Shown: piece after piece, positions 16,548 to 24,688 of the stretch
Position numbering within the stretch: the stretch's first letter is position 1
Layout: each line of letters starts with the position of its first letter
The notes under the pieces: generated by a model
What the model was told of the DNA's origin: nothing
The model's input: the letters and a program-made list of their open reading frames with translations, nothing else
The model's database searches: none
Source: VXMO01 sp965205915
Lineage (GTDB): Bacteria > Chloroflexota > Dehalococcoidia > UBA6926
NCBI GenBank assembly: GCA_965205915.1
Contig: OZ242191.1
Span: forward strand, 1,736,001-1,800,000
DNA: 64,000 nucleotides
Reading direction: 5' to 3'
Position numbers and translations under genes: made by a program

Positions 16548-17333
16548 ATGGCTATAACACTGCTTTCGTGGAACGTTAACGGCCTGCGCGCCGTTCATCG
16601 CAAGAAGAATTTTTTGCCGCTGTTGGAAGAGGCGTCGCCGGATGTCCTGTGTATCCAGGAGACCAAGTCCAATTCGGACCAGCTCACAAAGGACATCCTG
16701 GAAATCGCGGGCTATCAGGCGCATTTCGCATCCGCGGAACGGAAGGGTTATTCAGGGGTGGCCGTCTATACGCGGGCCACGCCGAAGAATGTTTCCGTGA
16801 GCTTTGGGCCGGATGACCGATGGGTCAACGAGGGCCGCGTTCTCGCCATGGATTACGGCGAGTTTGTGCTGTACAACGTCTATTTTCCCAACGGTCGGTC
16901 GTCAAAGGAGCGTCTCGCCTACAAGATGGAGTTCTACGACGCTTTCCTGGAGCACATCGAGTCCGAGAGGCGATCCGGTCGGAACATCGTCGTGTGCGGC
17001 GACGTGAACACGGCCCACCATGAAATCGATCTGGCTCGACCAAAGGAGAACCGGAAGACATCCGGGTTCTTGCCCGAGGAGCGGGCATGGATGGATAAGC
17101 TTATCGGCAGCGGGTACGTGGACACGTTCCGCAAGTTCGTGCCGGATGAGAACGGCCATTACTCGTACTGGGACACGATGACGCGGGCGCGGGATCGAAA
17201 CGTCGGGTGGCGTATCGATTACTTCTTCGTCAATGAGGAGTTGATGGATCGTGTGTCCAATGCGTTCATCTTGTCCGATGTCTTGGGTTCCGATCACTGC
17301 CCGGTGGGGATTGAGCTGGCAGTTGATTTGTAG
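16548..17333 (+). CDS. xth: Exodeoxyribonuclease III / AP endonuclease
   Basis: 261 residues. LSWNVNGLRAV, CIQETKSN (catalytic Glu), the GDVNTAH motif (Asp and Asn) and the C-terminal LGSDHCPVGIEL with its catalytic His place it in the ExoIII/APE1 family. It cleaves abasic sites in base excision repair and degrades 3' ends. Length is normal. It is transcribed from its own probable leaderless promoter, with pyk 41 bp downstream. Confidence 0.95.
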   Translation: MAITLLSWNVNGLRAVHRKKNFLPLLEEASPDVLCIQETKSNSDQLTKDILEIAGYQAHFASAERKGYSGVAVYTRATPKNVSVSFGPDDRWVNEGRVLAMDYGEFVLYNVYFPNGRSSKERLAYKMEFYDAFLEHIESERRSGRNIVVCGDVNTAHHEIDLARPKENRKTSGFLPEERAWMDKLIGSGYVDTFRKFVPDENGHYSYWDTMTRARDRNVGWRIDYFFVNEELMDRVSNAFILSDVLGSDHCPVGIELAVDL

Positions 17334-17362
17334 GCGGTGCCACGCGCCTGTTCGTTGTCGGT

Positions 17363-17368
17363 TAGTGT
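17363..17368 (+). promoter_or_regulatory. -10 hexamer of a probable leaderless promoter
   Basis: TAGTGT ends 6 nt before the pyk ATG at 17375. Confidence 0.45.
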
Positions 17369-17374
17369 AGGGGC

Positions 17375-18859
17375 ATGAACGTCCCGTCAAGCATTCGTGA
17401 GCGCCACATTCGGCGCACCAAGATCATCGCCACTATTGGGCCGGCCACAAGCGATGAGGCGACGCTGGCACGCCTTATCGAGTCGGGCGTCAATACTGTG
17501 CGCCTCAATTTCTCTCACGGCACGCCGGATGAACACGCCGATGTTGTACGGCGGGTGCGTCGAATCGCGCAGGAGACGGGCAGGGCCGTCGGCGTGCTAC
17601 AGGACCTACAGGGGCCGCGCCTGCGGACGGGAACCCTGGCGGGAGGCGCTCCTGTTGTTCTGCGAGATGGTGATGCGTTCATCCTGACGACACAGGAGTG
17701 GCCGGACGGCACGGCGGAGATGGTCGCGGTCAATCATCCACATCTGCCACAGGACGTGCGCCCCGGCGACCGCCTGCTGTTGGCGGATGGCGCGCTTGAG
17801 CTTGAGGTGGTCCGCAGCGATGACGTGAATATTCACACGGTCGTCCTGCACGGCGGGGAGCTCGGTGAGCGCAAGGGCATCAATGCTCCAAATATCAACG
17901 TCAGCGTCGTTTCGCCGACGGACAAGGACCGGGAGGACATCGCGCGCGGCGTTTCGATGGGCGTCGATCACGTTGCGCTGTCATTTGTCAGGACGCCGGA
18001 GGAAATTGAGAAGATGCGCAGTATCCTCCGAGCCCTCGGCGCGCCGAACATGTCGATCATTGCCAAGGTGGAGCGGTCAGAGGCGCTGGACAACATCGAC
18101 GCGATCATGGGTGTATCTGACGGCATCATGGTGGCGCGGGGTGATCTGGGTGTCGATCTTGGGACGGAACGCGTTCCCATCATCCAGAAGATGCTGGTTC
18201 ACCGCGCCAATAGCCGCCGTGTGCCCGTCATCGTGGCCACCCAGATGCTGGAGTCGATGATCGGCAATCGCCAGCCGACGCGCGCCGAAGCCTCTGACGT
18301 GGCCAACGCCGTGCTGGAGGGGGCGGACGCTGTGATGCTGAGCGGGGAGACATCAATCGGCGCATATCCCGTCGAAACGGTCCGCACGATGGATCGCATC
18401 ATCCGCGAGGCGGAGTTGAGCGGCGAGTACGCAGAGGTCTCGCGGCGGGCGGCCGCGGATGCGGGGATGCCCGGCTCCGACAGGAAGATTGCGCGAGCGG
18501 TCGTTGGTCTGCTTGCGGATATAGGGGCGTCTGCTCTAATCGTGTTCTCGCCGGATGACCACATGCCCGCGATTCTCTCCGGTGAGAGGCCAACGGCGCC
18601 CGTATTGACGTTTACGGACAGCCGAGCACTGTACCGGCGCATGGCGCTCTGGCACTCGATACAGCCACAGTTGGGGGCACGATATGACAACACGGACTTC
18701 CTGCTTCAATACATGCTTTCCGAGGCGCGGGAACGCGGACTGGTCCGGGAGGGCGATGAGGTGGTTGTCGCCCGGCTTGCGCCACAGGGGATAGATGGAG
18801 CGCCCAGTTTTATCTCGGTGTTGCGAATACCGGAGGCGCAGGTGGGGGCGCGTAGTTGA
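17375..18859 (+). CDS. pyk: Pyruvate kinase
   Basis: 494 residues. RRTKIIATIGPAT and VRLNFSHGTPDEH open the barrel, IIAKVERSEALDNID holds the catalytic-lysine signature, and MVARGDLGVDLG and ATQMLESMI follow. The C-terminal domain (about 360-480) is normal. It converts phosphoenolpyruvate and ADP to pyruvate and ATP. The usual Glu of MVARGDLGVE is Asp here, a conservative change. About 160 bp without a gene follow; only the greA upstream region is seen there. Confidence 0.96.
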   Translation: MNVPSSIRERHIRRTKIIATIGPATSDEATLARLIESGVNTVRLNFSHGTPDEHADVVRRVRRIAQETGRAVGVLQDLQGPRLRTGTLAGGAPVVLRDGDAFILTTQEWPDGTAEMVAVNHPHLPQDVRPGDRLLLADGALELEVVRSDDVNIHTVVLHGGELGERKGINAPNINVSVVSPTDKDREDIARGVSMGVDHVALSFVRTPEEIEKMRSILRALGAPNMSIIAKVERSEALDNIDAIMGVSDGIMVARGDLGVDLGTERVPIIQKMLVHRANSRRVPVIVATQMLESMIGNRQPTRAEASDVANAVLEGADAVMLSGETSIGAYPVETVRTMDRIIREAELSGEYAEVSRRAAADAGMPGSDRKIARAVVGLLADIGASALIVFSPDDHMPAILSGERPTAPVLTFTDSRALYRRMALWHSIQPQLGARYDNTDFLLQYMLSEARERGLVREGDEVVVARLAPQGIDGAPSFISVLRIPEAQVGARS

Positions 18860-19018
18860 CAGCGGCAATACGCCGCGAGTATAACGGACGCGCCGAACAC
18901 TGTAAGCGTCTCAATAGGGCGACCGGGGCGCCGGACAACAGGCGGACGAGGCGGGCGGCGAGCTACCAGACACTGGCATATATGACTGTCACAAGGGCTG
19001 CGTTGTAGTGAAGGATCA

Positions 19019-19495
19019 ATGGCCATGGCGCAGAAGGAAACATACTTGACGAGGGATGGACTTGCTCGTTTGGAGAGCGAGCTGGATCACCTGCGCAACG
19101 TGCGTCGCATTGAAATCACGGAGCGTCTGCATAACGCCAAGGAGCTTACCGGGACGGAAGAAAACTCCGACTATGAGGACGCGAAGACGGAGCAGGCATT
19201 CGTCGAGGGCCGTATCCTGGAGCTTGAGACCATCCTGAATAATCCGGTCATCGTCGATGAGCACCACGCCGAGGACGGCCGTGTCTCCATCGGCACGCGT
19301 TTCACGGTTCGAGATGATTCGGGAGAAGAGGATACGTATACACTGGTCGGAACGACTGAGGCGGACGCTACGCATGGCCGGATTTCCAATGAGTCCCCTG
19401 TCGGCAGCGCCGTCATTGGGCACAAGGTCGGCGACATGGTTGAGGTATCTGTTCCCGATGGCACGATTTCATACACGATAGTTTCCGTTGAGTAG
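19019..19495 (+). CDS. greA: Transcription elongation factor GreA
   Basis: 158 residues: an N-terminal coiled coil (YLTRDGLARLESELDHLRNV to about residue 78, with the acidic NSDYEDAKTEQAF tip) and a C-terminal FKBP-like domain with SPVGSAVIGHKVGDMVEVSVP. GreA rescues backtracked RNA polymerase by stimulating transcript cleavage. AAGGA fits the ATG at 19025 (9 nt) better than the one at 19019. It overlaps lysS by 8 nt and heads a greA-lysS-lipoprotein operon. Confidence 0.95.
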   Translation: MAMAQKETYLTRDGLARLESELDHLRNVRRIEITERLHNAKELTGTEENSDYEDAKTEQAFVEGRILELETILNNPVIVDEHHAEDGRVSIGTRFTVRDDSGEEDTYTLVGTTEADATHGRISNESPVGSAVIGHKVGDMVEVSVPDGTISYTIVSVE

Positions 19496-20981
19496 CGAAC
19501 AAGAATCACGGGCCGCGGAGGCCCATGTCGAGGCACGACTCGCCAAGCTGGAGCGGCTACGGGAGCGTGGCATCGATCCATACCCGCGCCGCACTGAGCG
19601 TACGCACACGGCCGCGGAGTCGCGGGCGCTCTTTGAGGCTGAACCCGAGGCAGGAAACACCGTAGCCATCGCGGGGCGGTTGATGACGATACGCGGCATG
19701 GGGCGGCTAACGTTTGCTACGTTGCGCGACGGCAGTGGAGAGATCCAGGTTAGCTTCGCGCGCGACCGACTCGATACGGACATGTACCAGGCGCTCAAGT
19801 ATCTTGATCTCGGTGACTTTCTAAGCGTTCAAGGGACGTTGTATCGGACTCGGACGGACGAGATCACCGTGCAGGCGGATTCGTACGGCGTGTTGGCCAA
19901 GGCGCTGCGGCCTCCGCCGGAGAAGTGGCACGGGCTGCGAAACGTTGAGCAGCGGTATCGGCAGCGCTACCTGGATTTGATGGCGAATGACGAGGCGCGG
20001 GAGATATTCCGTGTTCGCAGCGTCGTGGTGTCCGCCGTTCGCAGGTTCATGGAGGAACGGGGATTCATTGAGGCGGAGACGCCGGTGCTGGTGCCGGTTG
20101 CGGCGGGGGCGATGGCTGCGCCGTTCGTGACAAGGCATAACGCGCTGGATCGACAACTGTTTCTGCGCATTGCAACGGAGCTCAATCTGAAGAAACTGCT
20201 TGTGGGCGGTTTCGACAAGGTATTTGAGATTGGGCGGATCTTCCGGAATGAGGGGATCGACGCGTCGCATAATCCTGAGTTCACGACGATGGAGTCGTAT
20301 GAGGCGTACGCGTCCTATACGGACGTGATGGAGATGGTGGAGTCGTTGACACACCACCTGTGCGTTCTGGTTCATGGAACGGGAACGGTGACATATGACG
20401 GCGAGGAGATTGACCTGACGCCTCCGTGGCGGCGGCTTTCGCTCATTGATGCGATTCGGGAATGGAGCGGCATCGATCTGCTGGATGAGGGGATGCGGAC
20501 GGCGGAGGGGCTGCGGGCCGCAATGCGAGAGCGGGGGCTGACGCCTGCGGAGGACTCCTCATGGCCGCAGTTGGTCGACAAGCTCATCGGCGATCTTGTC
20601 GAGCCGCGCCTGATTCAGCCGACGTTCCTGCTTGATTACCCGATAGAGATGACGCCGTTGGCCAAGACGACGGAGCGGGATCCGCGGCTGGTGGAGCGGT
20701 TTGAGGGGTTCATCGGCGGGATGGAAATTGCCAACTCATTCACGGAGTTGAACGACCCGATTGAGCAGGCAGCTCGTCTCCGCGCGCAGGAGGAGAATCG
20801 GGAACAGTTCAGTGACGAGGACTTTGACCGGCTGGACGAGGATTTCATCACAGCGGTGGAGCACGGGATGCCGCCGGCGGGGGGTCTCGGTCTGGGGATC
20901 GACCGGGTGGTGATGATCCTGACGGGCCAGACGACAATCCGCGAGGTGGTGCTTTTCCCGCAGTTGCGCACGTTGGAGTGA
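19488..20981 (+). CDS. lysS: Lysyl-tRNA synthetase, class II
   Basis: 497 residues. An N-terminal OB-fold anticodon-binding domain (about 55-155) is followed by the class II catalytic domain: motif 2 FEIGRIFRNEGIDASHNPEF and motif 3 GLGLGIDRVVMILTG. The start is TTG inside the greA stop region, an 8-nt overlap that implies coupling. The stop overlaps the next gene's GTG start by four bases (GTGA). Confidence 0.97.
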   Translation: MSSEQESRAAEAHVEARLAKLERLRERGIDPYPRRTERTHTAAESRALFEAEPEAGNTVAIAGRLMTIRGMGRLTFATLRDGSGEIQVSFARDRLDTDMYQALKYLDLGDFLSVQGTLYRTRTDEITVQADSYGVLAKALRPPPEKWHGLRNVEQRYRQRYLDLMANDEAREIFRVRSVVVSAVRRFMEERGFIEAETPVLVPVAAGAMAAPFVTRHNALDRQLFLRIATELNLKKLLVGGFDKVFEIGRIFRNEGIDASHNPEFTTMESYEAYASYTDVMEMVESLTHHLCVLVHGTGTVTYDGEEIDLTPPWRRLSLIDAIREWSGIDLLDEGMRTAEGLRAAMRERGLTPAEDSSWPQLVDKLIGDLVEPRLIQPTFLLDYPIEMTPLAKTTERDPRLVERFEGFIGGMEIANSFTELNDPIEQAARLRAQEENREQFSDEDFDRLDEDFITAVEHGMPPAGGLGLGIDRVVMILTGQTTIREVVLFPQLRTLE

Positions 20982-22708
20982 GCACGCACGGGCCCGGTGC
21001 TGTGCCGCGACGCCTCGGACTGTTCGTGCTCCTGACCGCCGTCATGTTCATGGCGGCTGCGTGCGGTGCCAGAGAGGCGGATACTCCTACTCCATCGTCC
21101 GGGTCGGAAGCGTCCGCAATCCCCGGGACAGAGATTCCCAAACGCGGCGGCGTGTTGACGCTTGCCAATCGGGGGGATCCGCCGGCGGCGTTCGATACGA
21201 TGCGGACGTCCAGCATCGCGCTGCATCACGTGGGCGGGACGCTATTCGGGCCCGGCAACCTGGTGCGGCGGTGCAGAGAGAACATGTACCTCGTCTGCCC
21301 GGACCTTGCGTCAAGCTGGATTGCGAATCCCGGCTTTACGGAGTGGGAGTTCACGATTCGTCCCAATGTGACATGGCACGATGGCGAGCCGTTCACGGCG
21401 GAGGATGTGAAGTTTTGGTACGAGGTGGCGGCGAATGGGTGGGAGTCGGATGGGGCGCCGGTGCGCGCGCCGGCGTATTTTCGCGGCGACCTGGGCGACA
21501 TCGAGTCCGTTGAGGAGCTTGAGTTCAATCGGGTACGCGTCACGCTTGCGGAGCCGAACCCCCACTATTTGACCGTACTGGCCAACCCCCGTTTGCGAAT
21601 CGCTCATCCGAAGCATTTGATGGAACCGTTGCTGGAGGATGGGGAGTACAGCGTTGCGCCGCTCGATGTGGGCGCGGTGGGCACGGGGCCGTTCAAGCTG
21701 GATCGTTACGAGGCCGGCAGCCTCATCCGCGTCGTTCGGAACGATGACTACTGGGAACGGGGCGCGGGTGGGAATCTGCCGTACCTGGACGGTATCGACT
21801 ATGTGGTCATGCCCAATCCGACGGCGATGGACGCGGCGTTCCGCACGGGGCGCATTGACGGCGGCGCGCGCGGGGAAGGCCACTACCTGACGCAGGAACG
21901 CAAGGCGGCCATCGACTCGCATCTGGGGCCGGATGAGGTGTTCTACGGGGAGATGCAGGGCGGGATGTTCCGGCTGGGATTCAATGTGCTGCGCGAGGGC
22001 CCGTGGCAGGACGCGGACGTGCGACAGGCGATTTCGCTGTGGATCGACCGCGAGACGGCTATTCCGACCGTGCTCGGCGGTTTTGGCTATATCTCACCGA
22101 CGTTCAGCCCGGCCAACCCGTTCACATCGGCGGATTTCACGACGTGGCAGCGATTCAATCGCGGCGCGTTGGAGGAGCGGCGGGCTGAGGCCGTCGCGCT
22201 GATGGCGGAGGCGGGGCAGGCGGACGGTTTCGAGATGGGCTATCTGTGCCGCGCGCGGCTGACGGCCCGTTGCGAGTTCCTGCACAACCAGCTTGCCGGG
22301 CTCGGCATCGACATGCAGATTCATTTGGTTGATGAGGCGGAGTGGAATCGGGGGCGCGTGAGCCTCGACTACGATTCGCAACCCGGCTCCAACTTCACCT
22401 CCCCGATACCGGAGGGCACGGAGGTGGCATACGGCGTGTACAGTCGCTTCCCTGACGCCTACGCCAAGCACGAGGACGCTCATGTGACGTTGCTCTACGA
22501 GGAGTTGCGGGCTACGAGGACACATCGGCAGCGCGTGGCGGCGTGGCGGGAGATAGAACGCTACGTCGTGCGTGACCGGTCATACGTCGTACCGATTGCG
22601 GGCACCATACAGGTCGTGCCGTATCGGACATACGTCAAAGGGCTCGTCATCCCACCGGAGGACGGCCACACGCACACGGATTTTGCGACGGTGTGGCTGG
22701 ATCGGTAG
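20978..22708 (+). CDS. Peptide-type ABC transporter substrate-binding lipoprotein (family 5)
   Basis: 576 residues. The signal peptide ends in lipobox MAAAC (Cys about 29), then a Ser/Pro/Thr-rich linker, then PKRGGVLTLANRGDPP and WEFTIRPNVTWHDGEPFTAE, which is diagnostic of SBP_bac_5. It should be lipid-anchored outside the membrane and capture peptides or related ligands. Two matching permeases lie at 27225-29022, now separated by 4.5 kb of restriction, Fic and ChrA genes. It is translationally coupled to lysS. Confidence 0.92.
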   Translation: MSTHGPGAVPRRLGLFVLLTAVMFMAAACGAREADTPTPSSGSEASAIPGTEIPKRGGVLTLANRGDPPAAFDTMRTSSIALHHVGGTLFGPGNLVRRCRENMYLVCPDLASSWIANPGFTEWEFTIRPNVTWHDGEPFTAEDVKFWYEVAANGWESDGAPVRAPAYFRGDLGDIESVEELEFNRVRVTLAEPNPHYLTVLANPRLRIAHPKHLMEPLLEDGEYSVAPLDVGAVGTGPFKLDRYEAGSLIRVVRNDDYWERGAGGNLPYLDGIDYVVMPNPTAMDAAFRTGRIDGGARGEGHYLTQERKAAIDSHLGPDEVFYGEMQGGMFRLGFNVLREGPWQDADVRQAISLWIDRETAIPTVLGGFGYISPTFSPANPFTSADFTTWQRFNRGALEERRAEAVALMAEAGQADGFEMGYLCRARLTARCEFLHNQLAGLGIDMQIHLVDEAEWNRGRVSLDYDSQPGSNFTSPIPEGTEVAYGVYSRFPDAYAKHEDAHVTLLYEELRATRTHRQRVAAWREIERYVVRDRSYVVPIAGTIQVVPYRTYVKGLVIPPEDGHTHTDFATVWLDR

Positions 22709-22721
22709 GCCCTCACCCTAA

Positions 22722-22741
22722 CCCTCTCCCCGAGGAGAGGG
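22722..22741. repeat. CCCTCTCC hairpin
   Basis: CCCTCTCC (22722-22729), loop CCGA, GGAGAGGG (22734-22741), preceded by CCTCACCCTAA. This string is a common interspersed hairpin in many genomes. It could act as a weak terminator after the lipoprotein gene, but no T-run follows. Confidence 0.5.
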
Positions 22742-22784
22742 GACTCTCTGCTGTTCCGTGTAAAGGGTTGACGAAAACGCACAT

Positions 22785-23681
22785 GTGATCAACGATCCGA
22801 TCGCCATGCGGGCCTCCCACACCTCCCCGACCCCTACCTACACTTCGAGCGATCCTGCTCCATCGTGGAAGTCTCCTGACGGCGCGGCCGCCCTCTATTT
22901 GGGCGATGCGCTTGAGCTGTTAGCGCAGGTCCCGGACAATTCCATCGACTGCATCTGGACCGATCCTCCATATCTGCTATCGAACGACGGCATTACGTGC
23001 GTCGGCGGGCGTATGGTCAGCGTCAACAAGGGCGATTGGGATCGCAGCCAGGGTCTTGAGGCCGACCACGAATTCAATGTGACGTGGACTGCGGAAGCAT
23101 TCCGAGTGCTCAAGCCAACGGGCACTATCTGGGTGTCTGGCACTTTGCACGTTTACCCCAGCGTCGGCATGGCCCTGCGCCAGAACGGCTTCCGGCTGCT
23201 GAACGATATCGTCTGGGAAAAGACGAATCCGCCGCCGAACCTGGGACGTCGCACTTTCACGCACTCGACGGAAGTGGTGCTGTGGGCGAGCAAGGCCGCA
23301 AAGGGCAGTAAGCATCGCTACGTCTTCAACTACGACGAGATGCGCGCCGAGAACGGCGGCAAGCAGATGCAGACCGTGTGGAAGTTCGGCGCCGCAGGAC
23401 GGGCGGAGAAGAAACACGGCAAGCACCCGACGCAGAAACCGATTGCCCTAATCGATCGCTGCTTACGAGCAAGCACGAATCCCGGCGATGTCGTTCTTGA
23501 CCCGTTCATGGGCTCAGGCAGCACGGGTGTTGCGGCGCTTGCGTTGGGGCGCTCATTCATCGGGTTTGAGTCGATGGAGGAGTACCTCGATGTGGCGGCG
23601 CGGCGGCTGGGGGAGGTGGTTGCGGAGGAACCGCCGGCGGTCGTGCGCGTTGACACACTGTCAGTGGCTGGATTGGGGTAG
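22785..23681 (+). CDS. DNA adenine methyltransferase, DpnA-like (probable GATC specificity)
   Basis: 298 residues, beta-class order: catalytic TDPPYLLSNDGITC near residue 65, then GDW, FTHSTEVVLWASK and, late, LDPFMGSGSTGVAALALGR for SAM binding. The segments around DPPY, GDWD, HPTQKP and FTHSTE follow M.DpnA (DpnIIB), which methylates adenine in GATC, so the same target is inferred. The first 40 residues are a variable extension; the GTG start overlaps a cluster of three GATC sites. It heads a three-gene cassette. Confidence 0.9.
   Translation: MINDPIAMRASHTSPTPTYTSSDPAPSWKSPDGAAALYLGDALELLAQVPDNSIDCIWTDPPYLLSNDGITCVGGRMVSVNKGDWDRSQGLEADHEFNVTWTAEAFRVLKPTGTIWVSGTLHVYPSVGMALRQNGFRLLNDIVWEKTNPPPNLGRRTFTHSTEVVLWASKAAKGSKHRYVFNYDEMRAENGGKQMQTVWKFGAAGRAEKKHGKHPTQKPIALIDRCLRASTNPGDVVLDPFMGSGSTGVAALALGRSFIGFESMEEYLDVAARRLGEVVAEEPPAVVRVDTLSVAGLG
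22787..22802. promoter_or_regulatory. Three GATC sites at the methyltransferase start
   Basis: GATC occurs at 22787-22790, 22794-22797 and 22799-22802, overlapping the first codons of the DpnA-like gene. If the enzyme methylates GATC, its own start region would be densely methylated, a plausible feedback site (inference). Confidence 0.4.
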
Positions 23682-23684
23682 CCA

Positions 23685-24107
23685 ATGTCTCAGGAACGCA
23701 ACGCCGCCAAGCGGGCCATGGAGCAGAAGGTCGCGTCTGCTCTGGCACAGGGCCATTACAAGTCGACAAAGAGGAAGCTTGTCGGGAATAGATTCGGCTT
23801 GCGAGCGTACTACATAAACAGATTTGCCGAGGACGGTCAGGGACGGATTCACCTCATCTCACTGAAGTGGCAAGGCGGTTCGGGCAGCACAGAGGGTAAA
23901 GTTCCCTTCGAAGTTATTTCTCTCATTGATGTGCTTCGCCGAGATAAGCGCTATTACACGGCTCACTTGGTTCTGGGTGGTGATGGTTGGTCATACCGGG
24001 ACTTTTTTGTCGATGGTGGTCTCTTGCCGTTTATCCCCGATGCTGATCGGATCCATATCGTCACTCTTGAAGATTTTGTCAGCGCAGCCAGCCAAGGGCG
24101 GCTCTAG
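23685..24107 (+). CDS. Candidate PD-(D/E)XK restriction endonuclease
   Basis: 140 residues. LKWQGGSGSTEGKVPFEVIS (59-78) contains an ExK (Glu70, Lys72) in the setting GxxTExKVPFE seen in a group of small PD-(D/E)XK nucleases, followed by AHLVLGGDGW, a beta strand expected in that fold. It begins 3 nt after the methyltransferase stop, so it is the natural restriction partner. It is short for a type II enzyme. The first catalytic acid is not certain (Asp50 or Glu49 region). Function is inferred from motif and position. Confidence 0.65.
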   Translation: MSQERNAAKRAMEQKVASALAQGHYKSTKRKLVGNRFGLRAYYINRFAEDGQGRIHLISLKWQGGSGSTEGKVPFEVISLIDVLRRDKRYYTAHLVLGGDGWSYRDFFVDGGLLPFIPDADRIHIVTLEDFVSAASQGRL

Positions 24108-24119
24108 GGGAAACGACCG

Positions 24120-24353
24120 ATGGCTGAACCACATTCTGCGCCCGACTGTCCAGACCACTCCGGTCCTGGGAACGCCGGCAACCGAGCAGGCATGGATCAT
24201 GTCATGCAGACTTTGCGGAATAATCAGGCGGGCATAGGACGTCACAAGTGCCCGTACTGCGCTTATGAGCGGGGATACAAGCAGGCCATGCAAGATGTGG
24301 CTGAGTGGGCACAGAGGCAGTCGACAAGACAGACACCCGCCACACTGTTGTAA
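24120..24353 (+). CDS. Small zinc-knuckle protein of the restriction cassette
   Basis: 77 residues, unrecognised family. RHKCPYCAYERGYKQAMQD (about 41-59) holds a single CxxC next to His, probably a zinc-binding site shared between subunits. It starts 12 nt after the putative endonuclease and ends before a repeat-rich spacer, so it belongs to the same transcription unit. It may be a subunit or controller of the restriction enzyme; this is inference. Confidence 0.5.
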   Translation: MAEPHSAPDCPDHSGPGNAGNRAGMDHVMQTLRNNQAGIGRHKCPYCAYERGYKQAMQDVAEWAQRQSTRQTPATLL

Positions 24354-24360
24354 CCCTACC

Positions 24361-24440
24361 TCCAACCCAACTGCCATATAGTTACCTTGGCTCTTCTATA
24401 CTCTCACGTCCAAAAGTATAGAAACCCTCCGTAAACCCAA
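24361..24440. repeat. Left copy of a hairpin-bearing repeat flanking fic
   Basis: CCAACCCAACT, then TTCTATACT (24394-24402), 12 nt, AGTATAGAA (24415-24423), a perfect 9-bp inverted repeat. A diverged copy in the same orientation lies at 25858-25937. Confidence 0.6.
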
Positions 24441-24551
24441 CCGGAGCCAGGGCGGTGAGTTGGTGTTTTGGCGGCGGCGAATCAGGGGTTGTTGTAGGCG
24501 GGTTGGGTTTGCAGACGTTCGCCGAAGCAAAGCTGAGTTTCCATCCGGCTT

Positions 24552-24671
24552 GCGAAGGATACTTTTTGGCTGATTAGTTTGCAAGCGTCGACTAAGGGTA
24601 ACCGGAGTTTCCTTCGCGGTAGTAAAGGAAACTTTGTGGTGGATTAGTTTACAATAGCGTTGCGAAGGAAA
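24552..24671. promoter_or_regulatory. Repeated elements upstream of fic, possible operator
   Basis: GCGAAGGATACTTTTTGGC...GATTAGTTTGCAAGCG (24552-24587) and AAAGGAAACTTTGTGGTG...GATTAGTTTACAATAGCG (24623-24659) are direct repeats. TTTCCTTCGC (24608-24617) and GCGAAGGAAA (24662-24671) form a perfect 10-bp inverted pair whose right arm ends 17 nt before the fic start. The Fic protein has a C-terminal helix-turn-helix, so autoregulation here is plausible. Confidence 0.5.
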
Positions 24672-24688
24672 CCGGAGTAACTTTTCTT

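Noticed and set aside
22722..22741. Intrinsic terminator after the binding-protein gene
   Set aside because: The hairpin is good but no T-run follows, and the string is a common dispersed repeat; kept as a repeat only.
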